A DNA stretch of 64,000 bases, from positions 62,001-126,000 of the forward strand of contig JAEMGR010000019.1 in the NCBI GenBank assembly GCA_016458225.1, read 5' to 3'. A model generated the notes under the pieces. That model was not told the origin of the DNA and did not search any database. It saw only the letters and a program-made list of their open reading frames with translations. The translations under genes and the position numbers were made by a program. This document shows, one piece after another, positions 20,446-29,737 of the stretch (positions are counted from its first letter, which is position 1; the number at the start of each line of letters is the position of its first letter). The stretch is from Myxococcaceae bacterium JPH2 (GTDB lineage: Bacteria > Myxococcota > Myxococcia > Myxococcales > Myxococcaceae).

Positions 20446-21990
20446 GTGCTGGCCCTACTGAGCGTTTCCGATAAACGCGGTCTGGTTCCCTTTGCCCAAG
20501 GCCTGGTTCGGTTGGGCTTCCGCCTCCTGTCCACGGGAGGCACGCTGGAGACCTTGAAGGGCGCGGGAGTCCCCGCGACGCAGGTCTCCGAGCACACCCA
20601 GAGCCCCGAGATTCTTGGCGGCCGGGTGAAGACGCTGCATCCCCGCATCCACGGTGGACTCCTGGGGCGCCCCGACTTGGAGAGCGACCGGGCGGAGATG
20701 GCGGCGAATCGCATCGAGCCCATCTCCCTCGTGGCCGTGAACCTCTATCCGTTCCGCCAGACGGTGGCCTCGGGCGCGTCCGAGGACGCGATCATCGAGC
20801 AGATCGACATCGGCGGTCCGGCGATGGTTCGCGCGTCGGCGAAGAACTTCAAGCACGTCGCGGTGGTGGTGGATCCGGATGACTATCCGGCGGTGCTGGC
20901 CGAGCTGGAGGCGGGCAAGGCGGTGGGCGAGGCGACCCGTCGCCGCCTGATGCGCAAGGCCTTCGCGCACACCGCGGCCTACGACGCGTCCATCTCCGGG
21001 TGGCTGTCCTCGCAGGCGGGTGAGCCGTTCCCCGAGGAGCTGTCGCTCACGTTCGAGAAGGCCCAGGGTCTGCGCTACGGCGAGAACCCCCATCAGCGCG
21101 GCGCCTTCTACCGCGAGCGCCTGGCTCCGCCGGAGCCGACGGTGGCGTTCGCGAAGGTGCTCCAGGGCAAGGAGCTCTCGTACAACAACATCCTGGACCT
21201 GGACGCGGCGCTGGGCCTCGTCCTCGAGTTCCCCGAGCGCCCGTGCGCCGTCATCATCAAGCACAACACGCCGTGCGGCGTGGCGGTGGATGACTCGCTG
21301 GAGACGGCGTACCGCACCGCGCGCAAGGTGGACGAGGTGTCCGCGTTCGGCGGCATCGTCGCCCTCAACCGGGAGGTGGACGAGTCCGTGGCGAAGGCCA
21401 TGGCGGAGACCTTCCTGGAGGCGGTCATCGCGCCGTCGTATTCGCCCGCCGCGCTCCAGGTGCTGGCGGCCAAGAAGAACCTGCGGCTCTTGGAGGCGGG
21501 CCCCGCGCTGGCGTCTCCCACGGCCCGTCCTCGGGCCCAGCTGGATGGACGCAGCGTGTCGGGCGGGCTGTTGCTGATGGACCGCGACGCCGTGGAGCCG
21601 CCGCTGGAGTGGAAGGTCGTCTCCAAGCGCGCGCCCACGCCGGACGAGGAGCGGGCGCTGCGCTTCGCGTGGAAGGTCTGCAAGCACGTGAAGAGCAACG
21701 CCATCGTCTTCGCGTCGGAGGCGCAGCTGTTGGCGCAGGGCGGCGGGCAGACGAACCGGGTGGACTCGGTGCGCATCGCCCAGTCCCGAGGGGGCGAGGC
21801 CCTCAAGGGGAGCGCCGTGGCCTCGGACGCCTTCTTCCCCTTCCGGGACGGACTCGACGCGGCGGCCCGAGCCGGGGCCACGGCCGTCATCCACCCAGGA
21901 GGTTCGGTGCGTGACGCGGAGGTTATCGCCGCCGCGGACGAACAGGGGATGGCCATGGTGGTGACGGGAGTGCGACACTTCCGCCACTGA
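20446..21990 (+). CDS. purH: Bifunctional AICAR transformylase / IMP cyclohydrolase
   Basis: A 514-residue PurH, the last two steps of IMP synthesis: formylation of AICAR with 10-formyl-THF, then cyclisation to IMP. The N-terminal MGS-like cyclohydrolase domain begins [10 protein letters not shown] and includes STGGT and [11 protein letters not shown]. The transformylase domain has the family blocks [28 protein letters not shown] and a late AFFPFRDG. The GTG at 20446 has GAGG 8 bp upstream and gives a typical family length. It is the first gene of a tight five-gene unit with the zinc-ribbon/TPR protein, purD, lptF and lptG. Confidence 0.97.
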   Translation: MLALLSVSDKRGLVPFAQGLVRLGFRLLSTGGTLETLKGAGVPATQVSEHTQSPEILGGRVKTLHPRIHGGLLGRPDLESDRAEMAANRIEPISLVAVNLYPFRQTVASGASEDAIIEQIDIGGPAMVRASAKNFKHVAVVVDPDDYPAVLAELEAGKAVGEATRRRLMRKAFAHTAAYDASISGWLSSQAGEPFPEELSLTFEKAQGLRYGENPHQRGAFYRERLAPPEPTVAFAKVLQGKELSYNNILDLDAALGLVLEFPERPCAVIIKHNTPCGVAVDDSLETAYRTARKVDEVSAFGGIVALNREVDESVAKAMAETFLEAVIAPSYSPAALQVLAAKKNLRLLEAGPALASPTARPRAQLDGRSVSGGLLLMDRDAVEPPLEWKVVSKRAPTPDEERALRFAWKVCKHVKSNAIVFASEAQLLAQGGGQTNRVDSVRIAQSRGGEALKGSAVASDAFFPFRDGLDAAARAGATAVIHPGGSVRDAEVIAAADEQGMAMVVTGVRHFRH

Positions 21991-21994
21991 ATCC

Positions 21995-24856
21995 ATGCGC
22001 ATCGTCTGTCAGAAATGCGCGGCCGCCTACGCGATCGACGATCGGTTGATCTCGCCCAAGGGTGTCCGTGCCCAGTGCCCGCGCTGTCGGCACCTCCAGC
22101 TCGTGAAGCGAGACCCCACGGCTTCGTCCGCGGGGGCTCCGGCCCTCGGAGCCGAGCCTCGGAGCAGTCCCGACAACGCCGCCGCGCCCGCGTTGGGTGC
22201 CGAGCCTCGGAGCAGCGGAGGCGCCGCGCCACCCACGCTGAGCCCGGAGCCTCGCAGTGGTTCTCGGCCCGCGGCCGCGCCGGGTGCTCGGGCGGCTCCC
22301 GCGCCCCGTGCGGCTCCCCGGACTCCGGTGGCCAGCGCGGACCCGTTCGCTGACTTCGCCGCGCCGGCGCCTCAGGGGCCGGGGGCAGCACAGGTGGACC
22401 CGTTCGCGGACCTGGGCGTGCCGTCGTCTGCCGTGCCGTCGGGCGATCCCCTGCTCGACTTCCTGGGCCCGGCTCCGCAGGAACTGCCGCCCACGCCTGG
22501 CGCAGGGCGCACCGCGCCGGCGGTCGTCGTCTCGTTGGGCCAGCGGACTCCCGCTCCTGTTGCCGCCTCGCCGGCCCAGGCCGAGGCCACGTCGGGATGC
22601 CGCACGTGCGGCAAGCCGCTGACGGATCCGTTCGACCAGGCACTCGGCATGTGTGACGACTGTCGGCAGCGCGCGCCGGCGCCGTCGCCCGCGGTCGTCG
22701 CTCGCTCGGCGCCGGGGACGGACCTGGACCTGCCGCTGCTGTCGGCACCGGACGGCGAGGCGCCCTCGCTGAGCGTGGAGCCCCGGAGTGGCTCGCGGGC
22801 CGCTCCGGCGCCCGCGCTGGGCGCCGAGCCTCGCAGCGGTGCTCGGACCATCACGCGGACTTCTCACGTGGCGGTCGCGCCTGCGCGGGTGGCTCGGCTC
22901 GACTCGGGCCGCAGCAAGGGCCCGCTGGCGGCGCTCGTCGTCCTGTTGCTCGGTGCGGCGGGCGCGGGTGGGTACTTCTTCGTCCTGAAGCCGCGGCAGC
23001 TCGAGGCGGGGACGGTGGCGACGGCGGCGCGCTCCCAGGCGGTTCCCGAGGCCATCGAGGCGGCGCTGGGGCGATGGCGCCTCCAGTATCTGGACCTGTC
23101 GGGGACCAGCGATGCGCAGTACGCCGAGGGCGTGGCTCTGCTCGGACGAGAGCAGCGCCGCGCCTACGCGGAGGCGGAGGAGTCGTTCCAGCAGGCGCTG
23201 TTGTTGGACCCGCGCAACGACGCGGCCGTGGCGGGATATGTCCAGTCCGTGGCGCTCGGCCAGGGCGCGGGCATGGACGAAGCCACCTTCCAGGAGGCGC
23301 GCGGGCTGGTGGAGGCCGCGGAGGGCCGCACGGATCATCTGCCTGCGCTGCTGGTGGCCCACGCGAACCTGCTGCTCACGCGCTCGCGCCAGCCCGAACT
23401 GTGGGAGCGGGCGCGCACGCTGGCCGACTCGGTGCTGGCCCTGAAGACGGCCACGCCGGCGCAGAAGGCCGAGGCGTACCTGGTGCTGGGGCGCGCGTAC
23501 CTGTCCACGTCGAAGGAGCTGGCTCGCGAGCGGTTCGACTCGGCGCTGGAGTTGGCGCCGGACCTCAAGCGCGTGCACTTCTACCGCGCGCTCGCGCACG
23601 AGGCCGCGGGCGAGTACTCGCTCGCGCTGGAGAAGCTGCGCAAGCGACTGGAGCTGGACCCCACGGACTGGGACAGCCTGGCGGCGCTCGCGCGCATCTA
23701 CCAGGAAGTGGGCGAGCCGACCGAGGCGCGGCGGCTGTACGAGGCCCGCGTGAAGTCGCAGGCAGGAGACCTGCGGGCTCCGCTGGCGCTCGCGGTGCTG
23801 CGCTACCAGAGTGAAGGAAGTCCCGGCGCCGCGGCGCGCGAGCTTCGCTCCTTGCTGAAGGGCCGCGCTCGCTATGCCCCGCGAGAGGTCGCCGAGGTGC
23901 TCGCACACCTGGCGGCGGCGGAGCGGACGGCGGGCAATGCGGAAGCGGCGGCGAAGGCCGCCGACGAAGCCTTGGGCTTGATGCCCAACCTGCCCGAGGC
24001 GCATCTCCAGCTCCTGCTCGTCTCGCTGGGCCGCAAGGACGCGGCGAAGGCGCGGACGCACTGGAAGGCGTGCCAGGGACGTCTGGAGGACGGCGCGCTC
24101 GAGAAGCTCCTGGAGGGCCGCGTGCTGCTCCTGGAGAAGAAGCCCGCCGAGGCGCTGGAGCGCTTCCAGCAGTCGGTGGAGCTGGACGGCCGGCGACTGG
24201 ACGCGAAGCTGCTGGCGGGCGTGGCGGCGGCGGCGGGTGGAACCCGACGGGATGAGACTTTCCGCATCCTCTTCCAGGCGCAGGACGGGGACCCGCAGCG
24301 GCTGGCACCTCGGCCCGCGGTGACGCGCTTCTGGCTGCGCCCCGAGGACACGCTGGAGGGCACGGAGGGTGTCATCCTCGCGCTCGGCGAGGGGCATCCG
24401 GAGGACGTGCGTCCCCTGCTGTACGAGGGCCTCCTGCGCTTCGAGCAGGGGGCGGTCGACGTGGCGGAGCGCCACTTCAAGGCCGTGCTCGAGGTCGACA
24501 GCAACAACGCGAACGCGCTGGCCTACCGCTCGCTCATCGCGCTGCGCGCGGGCAACGCGACGGCGGCGCGCAGCCTGGCGACGCAGGCCGTGACGGTGGG
24601 TCGGCAGCTTCCGGTGGCGCATCTGGCGCTGGGGCTCGCGCTGGCCGATGCGCGCCAGGTCGAGCCCGCCAAGCGTTCGCTGCGCGAGGCGCTCCGGTTG
24701 TCCCAGTCGCTGTTGACGGCCCAGGTGAAGCTGGCGGAGCTGGAGGCGGACACGCATCCGGCGACTTCGAGCGCGACGCTGCTGCGCGTGGTGGGGTTGG
24801 ACGCGGAGAACCTCCCCGCCAAGCGCTTGCTCTATCTGTTGAACCAGCGAGGTTGA
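21995..24856 (+). CDS. Zinc-ribbon / TPR membrane protein
   Basis: A 953-residue protein beginning with an MJ0042-type zinc ribbon (CQKC 5-8, CPRC 28-31). A Pro/Ala-rich stretch follows, with a recurring GAEPRS phrase (for example at 22147-22160 and 22195-22210). Next come a second C4 motif (CRTC and CDDC, about 203-225), a membrane helix at about 309-328, and then some 600 residues of tetratricopeptide-type helical repeats outside the membrane. This layout (cytosolic zinc ribbon, linker, one helix, periplasmic TPR array) is common in myxobacteria and of unknown function. It starts 4 bp after the purH stop and ends 1 bp before the purD start, so it is embedded in the operon. Confidence 0.85.
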   Translation: MRIVCQKCAAAYAIDDRLISPKGVRAQCPRCRHLQLVKRDPTASSAGAPALGAEPRSSPDNAAAPALGAEPRSSGGAAPPTLSPEPRSGSRPAAAPGARAAPAPRAAPRTPVASADPFADFAAPAPQGPGAAQVDPFADLGVPSSAVPSGDPLLDFLGPAPQELPPTPGAGRTAPAVVVSLGQRTPAPVAASPAQAEATSGCRTCGKPLTDPFDQALGMCDDCRQRAPAPSPAVVARSAPGTDLDLPLLSAPDGEAPSLSVEPRSGSRAAPAPALGAEPRSGARTITRTSHVAVAPARVARLDSGRSKGPLAALVVLLLGAAGAGGYFFVLKPRQLEAGTVATAARSQAVPEAIEAALGRWRLQYLDLSGTSDAQYAEGVALLGREQRRAYAEAEESFQQALLLDPRNDAAVAGYVQSVALGQGAGMDEATFQEARGLVEAAEGRTDHLPALLVAHANLLLTRSRQPELWERARTLADSVLALKTATPAQKAEAYLVLGRAYLSTSKELARERFDSALELAPDLKRVHFYRALAHEAAGEYSLALEKLRKRLELDPTDWDSLAALARIYQEVGEPTEARRLYEARVKSQAGDLRAPLALAVLRYQSEGSPGAAARELRSLLKGRARYAPREVAEVLAHLAAAERTAGNAEAAAKAADEALGLMPNLPEAHLQLLLVSLGRKDAAKARTHWKACQGRLEDGALEKLLEGRVLLLEKKPAEALERFQQSVELDGRRLDAKLLAGVAAAAGGTRRDETFRILFQAQDGDPQRLAPRPAVTRFWLRPEDTLEGTEGVILALGEGHPEDVRPLLYEGLLRFEQGAVDVAERHFKAVLEVDSNNANALAYRSLIALRAGNATAARSLATQAVTVGRQLPVAHLALGLALADARQVEPAKRSLREALRLSQSLLTAQVKLAELEADTHPATSSATLLRVVGLDAENLPAKRLLYLLNQRG

Positions 24857-24857
24857 C

Positions 24858-26117
24858 GTGAAGGTCCTGCTGCTTGGCTCGGGTGGACGTGAGCACGCGC
24901 TCGCGTGGAAGCTGTCCCAGAGCCCCCGGCTCACGAAGCTGCTGTGCGGTCCCGGCAACCCGGGGACCGCGCAGTTTGGCACCAACGTGCCGGTGAACGC
25001 CGAGTCCCCCGAGGCCGTCGTCGCCCTGGCGCGCGCGGAGAAGGTGGACCTGGTCGTGGTGGGGCCTGAGGCTCCGCTGGTCGCGGGCGTGGCGGATGCG
25101 CTCGAGGCTGCGGGCATCCCCTGCTTCGGCCCCGTGGCCGCCGCCGCGCGCATCGAGGGCTCCAAGGCCTTCGCGAAGGAGATCATGGCCGAGGCGGGCG
25201 TGCCCACCGCGGCCTTCCGCGTGTTCACGGACGTGGCCGAAGCCGAGGCCTACGCGGTCGCCCAGGGCCGCATCGTGGTGAAGGCGGACGGACTGGCTGC
25301 GGGCAAGGGCGTCATCGTGGCACCGGATGTCGAGACCGCTCGCGAGGGTGTGCGCGCGGTGGGGGCCATGGGCTCGGCGGGCCAGCGCATGGTCCTGGAG
25401 GAGTTGCTCGAGGGCGAGGAGGTGTCGCTCATGGCCCTGTGCGACGGCGAGCGCTACGTGCTCCTGCCCTTGTCGCAGGACCACAAGCGGGTGTGGGACG
25501 GTGACTCGGGCCCCAACACGGGCGGCATGGGCGCGTTCTGCCCCGTGCCTTTCCTCACGGGCGAAGCGCTCATCGAGGCCGGGGAGCGCGTCATCGCGCC
25601 CACGCTGGCGGCGCTGAAGGCGCGCGGGACGCCCCTTCGCGGCGTGCTCTACGCGGGGCTGATGCTGACGAAGAGCGGGCCCAAGGTGCTGGAGTTCAAC
25701 GCGCGCTTCGGAGACCCGGAGACGCAGGTGCTGATGCTCCAGCTCGGCGAGGACCTGCTGCCGTTGCTCGATGCGTGTGCACGGGGGACGTTGGTGTCGC
25801 GCCCGCTGGTCCAGCGGCCCGGCGTGTCGGTGGGCGTGGTGATGGCGGCGGAGGGGTATCCCGAGGCGCCGCGCAAGGGGCAGCGCATCGACGGGCTCGG
25901 CGCGGTGCCGGCCGACGGCTTCGTGTTCCTCGCGGGCGTGGCTCAGAAGGACAGCGCGCTGGTGACGGCGGGTGGCCGGGTGCTCACGGTGTGCGCGCGA
26001 GGAGACGACCTCGTGCAGGCGCGTGAGCGGGCTTACGCGGCGGTGTCCGCGGTGCGCTTCGAGGGCATGCACTTCCGCTCGGACATTGGCGCGCGGGGGC
26101 TCCGGGCGAGTCCGTGA
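24858..26117 (+). CDS. purD: Phosphoribosylamine--glycine ligase
   Basis: A 419-residue GARS enzyme of purine synthesis that joins glycine to phosphoribosylamine using ATP. It opens with VLLLGSGGREHALAWKL, has the ATP-grasp lysine region VVKADGLAAGKGV, the block DHKRVWDGDSGPNTGGMGAF, and GVLYAGLM with LEFNARFGDPE near the Mg site. Length and order match the family. The GTG start lies 1 bp after the previous stop, and the stop overlaps the next GTG by 4 bp. Confidence 0.97.
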   Translation: MKVLLLGSGGREHALAWKLSQSPRLTKLLCGPGNPGTAQFGTNVPVNAESPEAVVALARAEKVDLVVVGPEAPLVAGVADALEAAGIPCFGPVAAAARIEGSKAFAKEIMAEAGVPTAAFRVFTDVAEAEAYAVAQGRIVVKADGLAAGKGVIVAPDVETAREGVRAVGAMGSAGQRMVLEELLEGEEVSLMALCDGERYVLLPLSQDHKRVWDGDSGPNTGGMGAFCPVPFLTGEALIEAGERVIAPTLAALKARGTPLRGVLYAGLMLTKSGPKVLEFNARFGDPETQVLMLQLGEDLLPLLDACARGTLVSRPLVQRPGVSVGVVMAAEGYPEAPRKGQRIDGLGAVPADGFVFLAGVAQKDSALVTAGGRVLTVCARGDDLVQARERAYAAVSAVRFEGMHFRSDIGARGLRASP

Positions 26118-27220
26118 AGCTGCTCGCGCGATACCTGCTCCGGGAGCTGCTGGTCCCCCTCGCGGTGTGGCTGGCGTTCATGTTCCTGTTGCTCTTCGTC
26201 ATGCAGTTCCTGCGCGGCACGGAGGTGCTGCTCGGATCCGCGGTGACGTTGGGGGACCTGGGCCGGCTCATCGCGTACCTGTCGCCGCACTTCCTGGTGA
26301 TGGCGCTGCCCATCGCCTTCCTGCTGGCCATCCTGCTCGGATTGGGGCGGTTGGGTGAGGACCGGGAGCTGACCGCGCTCCAGGCCTTGGGGATTGGTCC
26401 GATGCAGTTGCTGGCGGCGCCGCTGGCCGTGGGCGTGGTGCTCAGCGCGCTCATGTGTCTGCTCACGTCCACCGCGGAGCCCTGGGGGCTCACCAGCGTG
26501 AAGGACCTGGTCAACGAGGTCATCCAGAAGAACGTCGCCGGCGACGTGAAGTCCGGCGTGTTCTACGAGGACCTGAGCGACCTGACGTTGTACGCGGAGC
26601 GAGTCACGCCTGGAGGCGCATGGACGAACGTCCTCCTCCATGACGACCGCGACCCGAGTGCCCCCCTGCTGGTTCTCGCGCACCGCGGGAAGGTCGGCGC
26701 GTCGAAAGGCGAGGGGCTCACCATCGCGCTGGAGGAGGGCGAGGTGCACCGCGCCAATCGCTCCTCGTCGGACTACAGCGTCGTCGGCTTCGAGCGGGCG
26801 GAGATGAACGTGGGCATCGGCGGCTCGCTGACGCGCCGCAATCGCTTCCGCTCGCCGAAGGAGGAGCTGACGCCCGTGGAGTTGATCGCCGCGGCCAAGG
26901 ACGCGGAGGAGCGACAGGAGGATCCCAAGCCCTTCTTGATGGCGCTGCACAGCCGGCTGGGCAACGCGCTCGCGCCCGTGGCCTTCGCGCTGCTGGCCAC
27001 GCCGCTCGCCATCGGGCGACGGCAGGCGGGGCGGGCTTGGGGCTACTTGCTCACGCTGGGCGGATACGTCCTGTACTACCTCCTGAGCCGCGCGTTCGAG
27101 CAGCTGGGGCAGCAGGGGAAGATGCCGGTGCTGCTGTCAGGGCAGCTCGCCAACGTGCTGTTCATGGTGCTGGGCGTGGTGGCGATGGTGCGCGTGAGTC
27201 GCTCGGGGACGGTGCGGTGA
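26114..27220 (+). CDS. lptF: LPS export permease LptF
   Basis: A 368-residue YjgP/YjgQ-family permease. It has three N-terminal membrane helices, a periplasmic beta-jellyroll domain (about 130-250) and three C-terminal helices. The ARYLLRELLVPLAVWLAFMF start, the PIAFLLAILLGLGRL segment and the LHSRLGNALAPVAFALLATPLAIG block are typical. With LptG and the ATPase LptB it should extract lipopolysaccharide from the inner membrane. GTGA overlap with purD and with the next gene indicates translational coupling. Assignment as F rather than G rests on gene order and is tentative. Confidence 0.9.
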   Translation: MKLLARYLLRELLVPLAVWLAFMFLLLFVMQFLRGTEVLLGSAVTLGDLGRLIAYLSPHFLVMALPIAFLLAILLGLGRLGEDRELTALQALGIGPMQLLAAPLAVGVVLSALMCLLTSTAEPWGLTSVKDLVNEVIQKNVAGDVKSGVFYEDLSDLTLYAERVTPGGAWTNVLLHDDRDPSAPLLVLAHRGKVGASKGEGLTIALEEGEVHRANRSSSDYSVVGFERAEMNVGIGGSLTRRNRFRSPKEELTPVELIAAAKDAEERQEDPKPFLMALHSRLGNALAPVAFALLATPLAIGRRQAGRAWGYLLTLGGYVLYYLLSRAFEQLGQQGKMPVLLSGQLANVLFMVLGVVAMVRVSRSGTVR

Positions 27221-28332
27221 GGGGCACGCTCTTCGGCTACGTGTTGCGCACGTACCTGCTCAGCTTCGTGGGCATCCTGGCGGGCGTGGTGGCGGTGTTC
27301 CTCGTCGTGGACTTCGTCGACCGGGCGAAGGCGTATGGCGGCGAGGGCTGGGTGTGGGACGTGATGAAGCTGTACGGCTACAAGGGGCTGGTGTCCGTGC
27401 AGCAGCTCGGGCCCGCGGCGCTGCTCTTGGCCGCCGGGACCACGGTGTCGTCGCTGCGCAAGCGAGGCGAGGTGACGGCGATGCGCGCGCTCACCTTCGG
27501 TCCCTCGGCGCTCTACGTCCCGATTGGCGTGTGTGCCCTGGTGGCGTGCGTGGGGCTGGTGTTCTTCGAGGAGAACGTGGCCACGCATGCCGGGCGCCGC
27601 GTGGATGACATCACCACCCAGCGCTTCAATCGCTGGGGCGACTGGGGCCTGTACTACACGCCGAAGCAGTGGTTCCGCCGGGGCGATCAGATCTTCTTCC
27701 TGCGGGGCGGTGATGCGCAGGGCGGCTTCGACAATGTCTCCGTCCTCACGCTCACGAAGGACTTCCGCCTGCGCAGTCGCCTGGACGCGGCCCACATGCA
27801 ATCCGTGGACGGCACGCGCTGGGAGCTGACGGACGTCATCGAGCGCTCCTTCACGGACGACGGGCGCACGCAGGTTCGTCAGGACGCGTCCCGCGAGGTG
27901 GACCTGGGCGTGGGCGCGCGCACCTTCCGCATTCGTCCGGGGCGGCCCGAGCAGATGCGGGTGCGCGAGCTGCGGGAGCAGGTGGTGGCGCGCGCGGAGG
28001 TGGGGTTGGACACGCGCCAGTACGAACTCGCCATGCACAACCGCTTCGCCTACTCGCTGGCAGGGCTGCCTGCCGCGTTGCTGGCCGTGGGCCTGGCGCT
28101 GCGCACGAATCGCCGAGGGCACCTGACCGCGGCCATCGTCGAGGGGCTGCTCATCACCGTGGCGATGTGGGGCATCATCGTCATCTGCCGCACGCTGGTG
28201 CTCTCGGAGCGGTTGGCTCCCCCGGTGGCCGCGTGGATGCCCATGTTCTTGTTGTCCGTGGCCGCCGCCACTTTGTGGCTGCGCGGCGAGGGCTGGGTCC
28301 ACCTCCCGCGTCGCTGGTTCGCCCTGCGCTAG
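27217..28332 (+). CDS. lptG: LPS export permease LptG
   Basis: A 371-residue second YjgP/YjgQ permease, the partner of the previous gene. It opens with LFGYVLRTYLLSFVGILAGV, has the segment LRKRGEVTAMRALTFGPSALY after the third helix, a soluble periplasmic domain, and ends with three hydrophobic helices. The GTG at 27217 overlaps the lptF stop by 4 bp. Both permeases are expected to form a heterodimer around LptB2, which is not in this window. Confidence 0.9.
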   Translation: MRGTLFGYVLRTYLLSFVGILAGVVAVFLVVDFVDRAKAYGGEGWVWDVMKLYGYKGLVSVQQLGPAALLLAAGTTVSSLRKRGEVTAMRALTFGPSALYVPIGVCALVACVGLVFFEENVATHAGRRVDDITTQRFNRWGDWGLYYTPKQWFRRGDQIFFLRGGDAQGGFDNVSVLTLTKDFRLRSRLDAAHMQSVDGTRWELTDVIERSFTDDGRTQVRQDASREVDLGVGARTFRIRPGRPEQMRVRELREQVVARAEVGLDTRQYELAMHNRFAYSLAGLPAALLAVGLALRTNRRGHLTAAIVEGLLITVAMWGIIVICRTLVLSERLAPPVAAWMPMFLLSVAAATLWLRGEGWVHLPRRWFALR

Positions 28333-28433
28333 GGCGCCCCTTCCTGCCTTCTGTCAGGGGGACTTCACGACATCCGCGACGACGGCCGGCGGTGAGGTAG
28401 CCTGCGCGGCGCCTCGCGTGGGTGAGGCCCGCC

Positions 28434-29729
28434 ATGAACCCTGAACACCTTCGTCACTCCAGCGCTCGTCTGGGTCGCCTCGTCTCCTGTGTCCTGGGCC
28501 TGTATGCGGTGGGGCTCGTCCTCGCCGAAGCCGTGCTCCAGGCCGGCGCGGTGTTGAGCATGGCGGTGGCACTCTGGCTCGCGGTGTCACGTCGCCTGCG
28601 GCTCCCGTCGGATGTTCGCGCTTTCGTCCTGGCCAGCGTGGCGTTGTGCGGATGGCAGCTCGTGTCCCCTGCGGTGGCGTTGATGACGGGCGCGGCCTCG
28701 AAGTGGCCTCGCGGCGCGCGCTATGGCCAGGCGCTGGACACGGTGGCGGGTGCGGCGGTGGCGTGCGTGGGCACGTTGGGCGTGCCATGGCTCATGCTCG
28801 CGGGCATCGTCGCGGGGGGCTGGCTGGTGGCGGCGGCGCTTGGCTTCTTCCAGCACCGCGTGCGCTGGCCATGGGAGCCGCCTGGGTTCCTCAAGCTCAA
28901 CCTGTCTCGCCTGCATGAGAACTTCGGCACGGAGGAGGAGCCGCGCTACGCGGCCGGAGGCTTCTTCTTCCATCGCCTGCGCTTCGCGCACGGAGCCATC
29001 GCCGCGCTGGGGCCGGCCCTGGCCGTGCTGGGGGAGGCGCGCTCCTTGCGACGCCGCCTGCTCGCGGGCGCGGTGGTGATGGGCCTGCTTCTCTCGCTCT
29101 ACGGTGCATTCGCGCGAGCGGCACTCGGCGCGGCGTTGGGCGTGTGCGTGCTGGCGCTGCTGCTCCTCCTTCGAGGTACGCCCCGTCGCGCGGGCCTGTT
29201 GGTGGCCGTGGCGTTGGTGGTCGCCGTGGCGGTGACCCCCGCGTGGCGCGAGCGCTTCGCCAAGGCCGTGGACAACCTGTTCGGCAGCGGCGAGCGCTCG
29301 CTGGCGATGTCCGTGGGCTGGCAGCTCGTGCGCGAGCATCCGTGGGTGGGCGTGGGCTTCGGCAACCACAAGCCGGCGGCCCTCGCGACGCAGGCCGAGA
29401 CGGGCATCACGGACCTCCTGGCCACGGACTCCCACAACCTGTGGCTGACGGCTTGGGCGGAGACGGGGCTCGTGGGCCTGCTGTTGCTCGTGCTGATGCA
29501 CGGGCTCCTGGCGCGCGCGCTGGTTCGCAGGCACCGCGCGGGCTCGCTGGCGGCCACGGGCGCGCTGCTGTCCTTCGTCGGCTTCCACGTGCTGGCGCTG
29601 GTGCACTACCTGCCGTTCCACCCCAGCGTGCACCTGTCGTTCATGTTCGTCTGGGGGCTGGGACTGGCCGACGGCAGCGAGGTGCTGCGCGGCGAGGTCC
29701 ACCCGGAGACGGACGTCCCCCGCGCCTAG
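28434..29729 (+). CDS. O-antigen ligase-like polymerase/ligase
   Basis: A 431-residue polytopic membrane protein with 10 or more hydrophobic helices, and a large external loop near residues 290-340 containing VGVGFGNHKP and TDSHNLWLTAWAETG. The histidine in the SHN block, 60-80 residues after an arginine-containing loop, is characteristic of the Wzy/WaaL (O-antigen ligase/polymerase) superfamily. Whether it polymerises or ligates cannot be told. The ATG at 28434 has GAGG upstream. It converges on a glycosyltransferase gene with 8 bp between stops. Confidence 0.85.
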   Translation: MNPEHLRHSSARLGRLVSCVLGLYAVGLVLAEAVLQAGAVLSMAVALWLAVSRRLRLPSDVRAFVLASVALCGWQLVSPAVALMTGAASKWPRGARYGQALDTVAGAAVACVGTLGVPWLMLAGIVAGGWLVAAALGFFQHRVRWPWEPPGFLKLNLSRLHENFGTEEEPRYAAGGFFFHRLRFAHGAIAALGPALAVLGEARSLRRRLLAGAVVMGLLLSLYGAFARAALGAALGVCVLALLLLLRGTPRRAGLLVAVALVVAVAVTPAWRERFAKAVDNLFGSGERSLAMSVGWQLVREHPWVGVGFGNHKPAALATQAETGITDLLATDSHNLWLTAWAETGLVGLLLLVLMHGLLARALVRRHRAGSLAATGALLSFVGFHVLALVHYLPFHPSVHLSFMFVWGLGLADGSEVLRGEVHPETDVPRA

Positions 29730-29737
29730 CGGAGGCC

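Noticed and set aside
21923-25228. 1,101-residue antisense frame across the TPR gene
   Set aside because: Low-complexity Arg/Ala/Gln translation opposite purH/TPR/purD; no domain.
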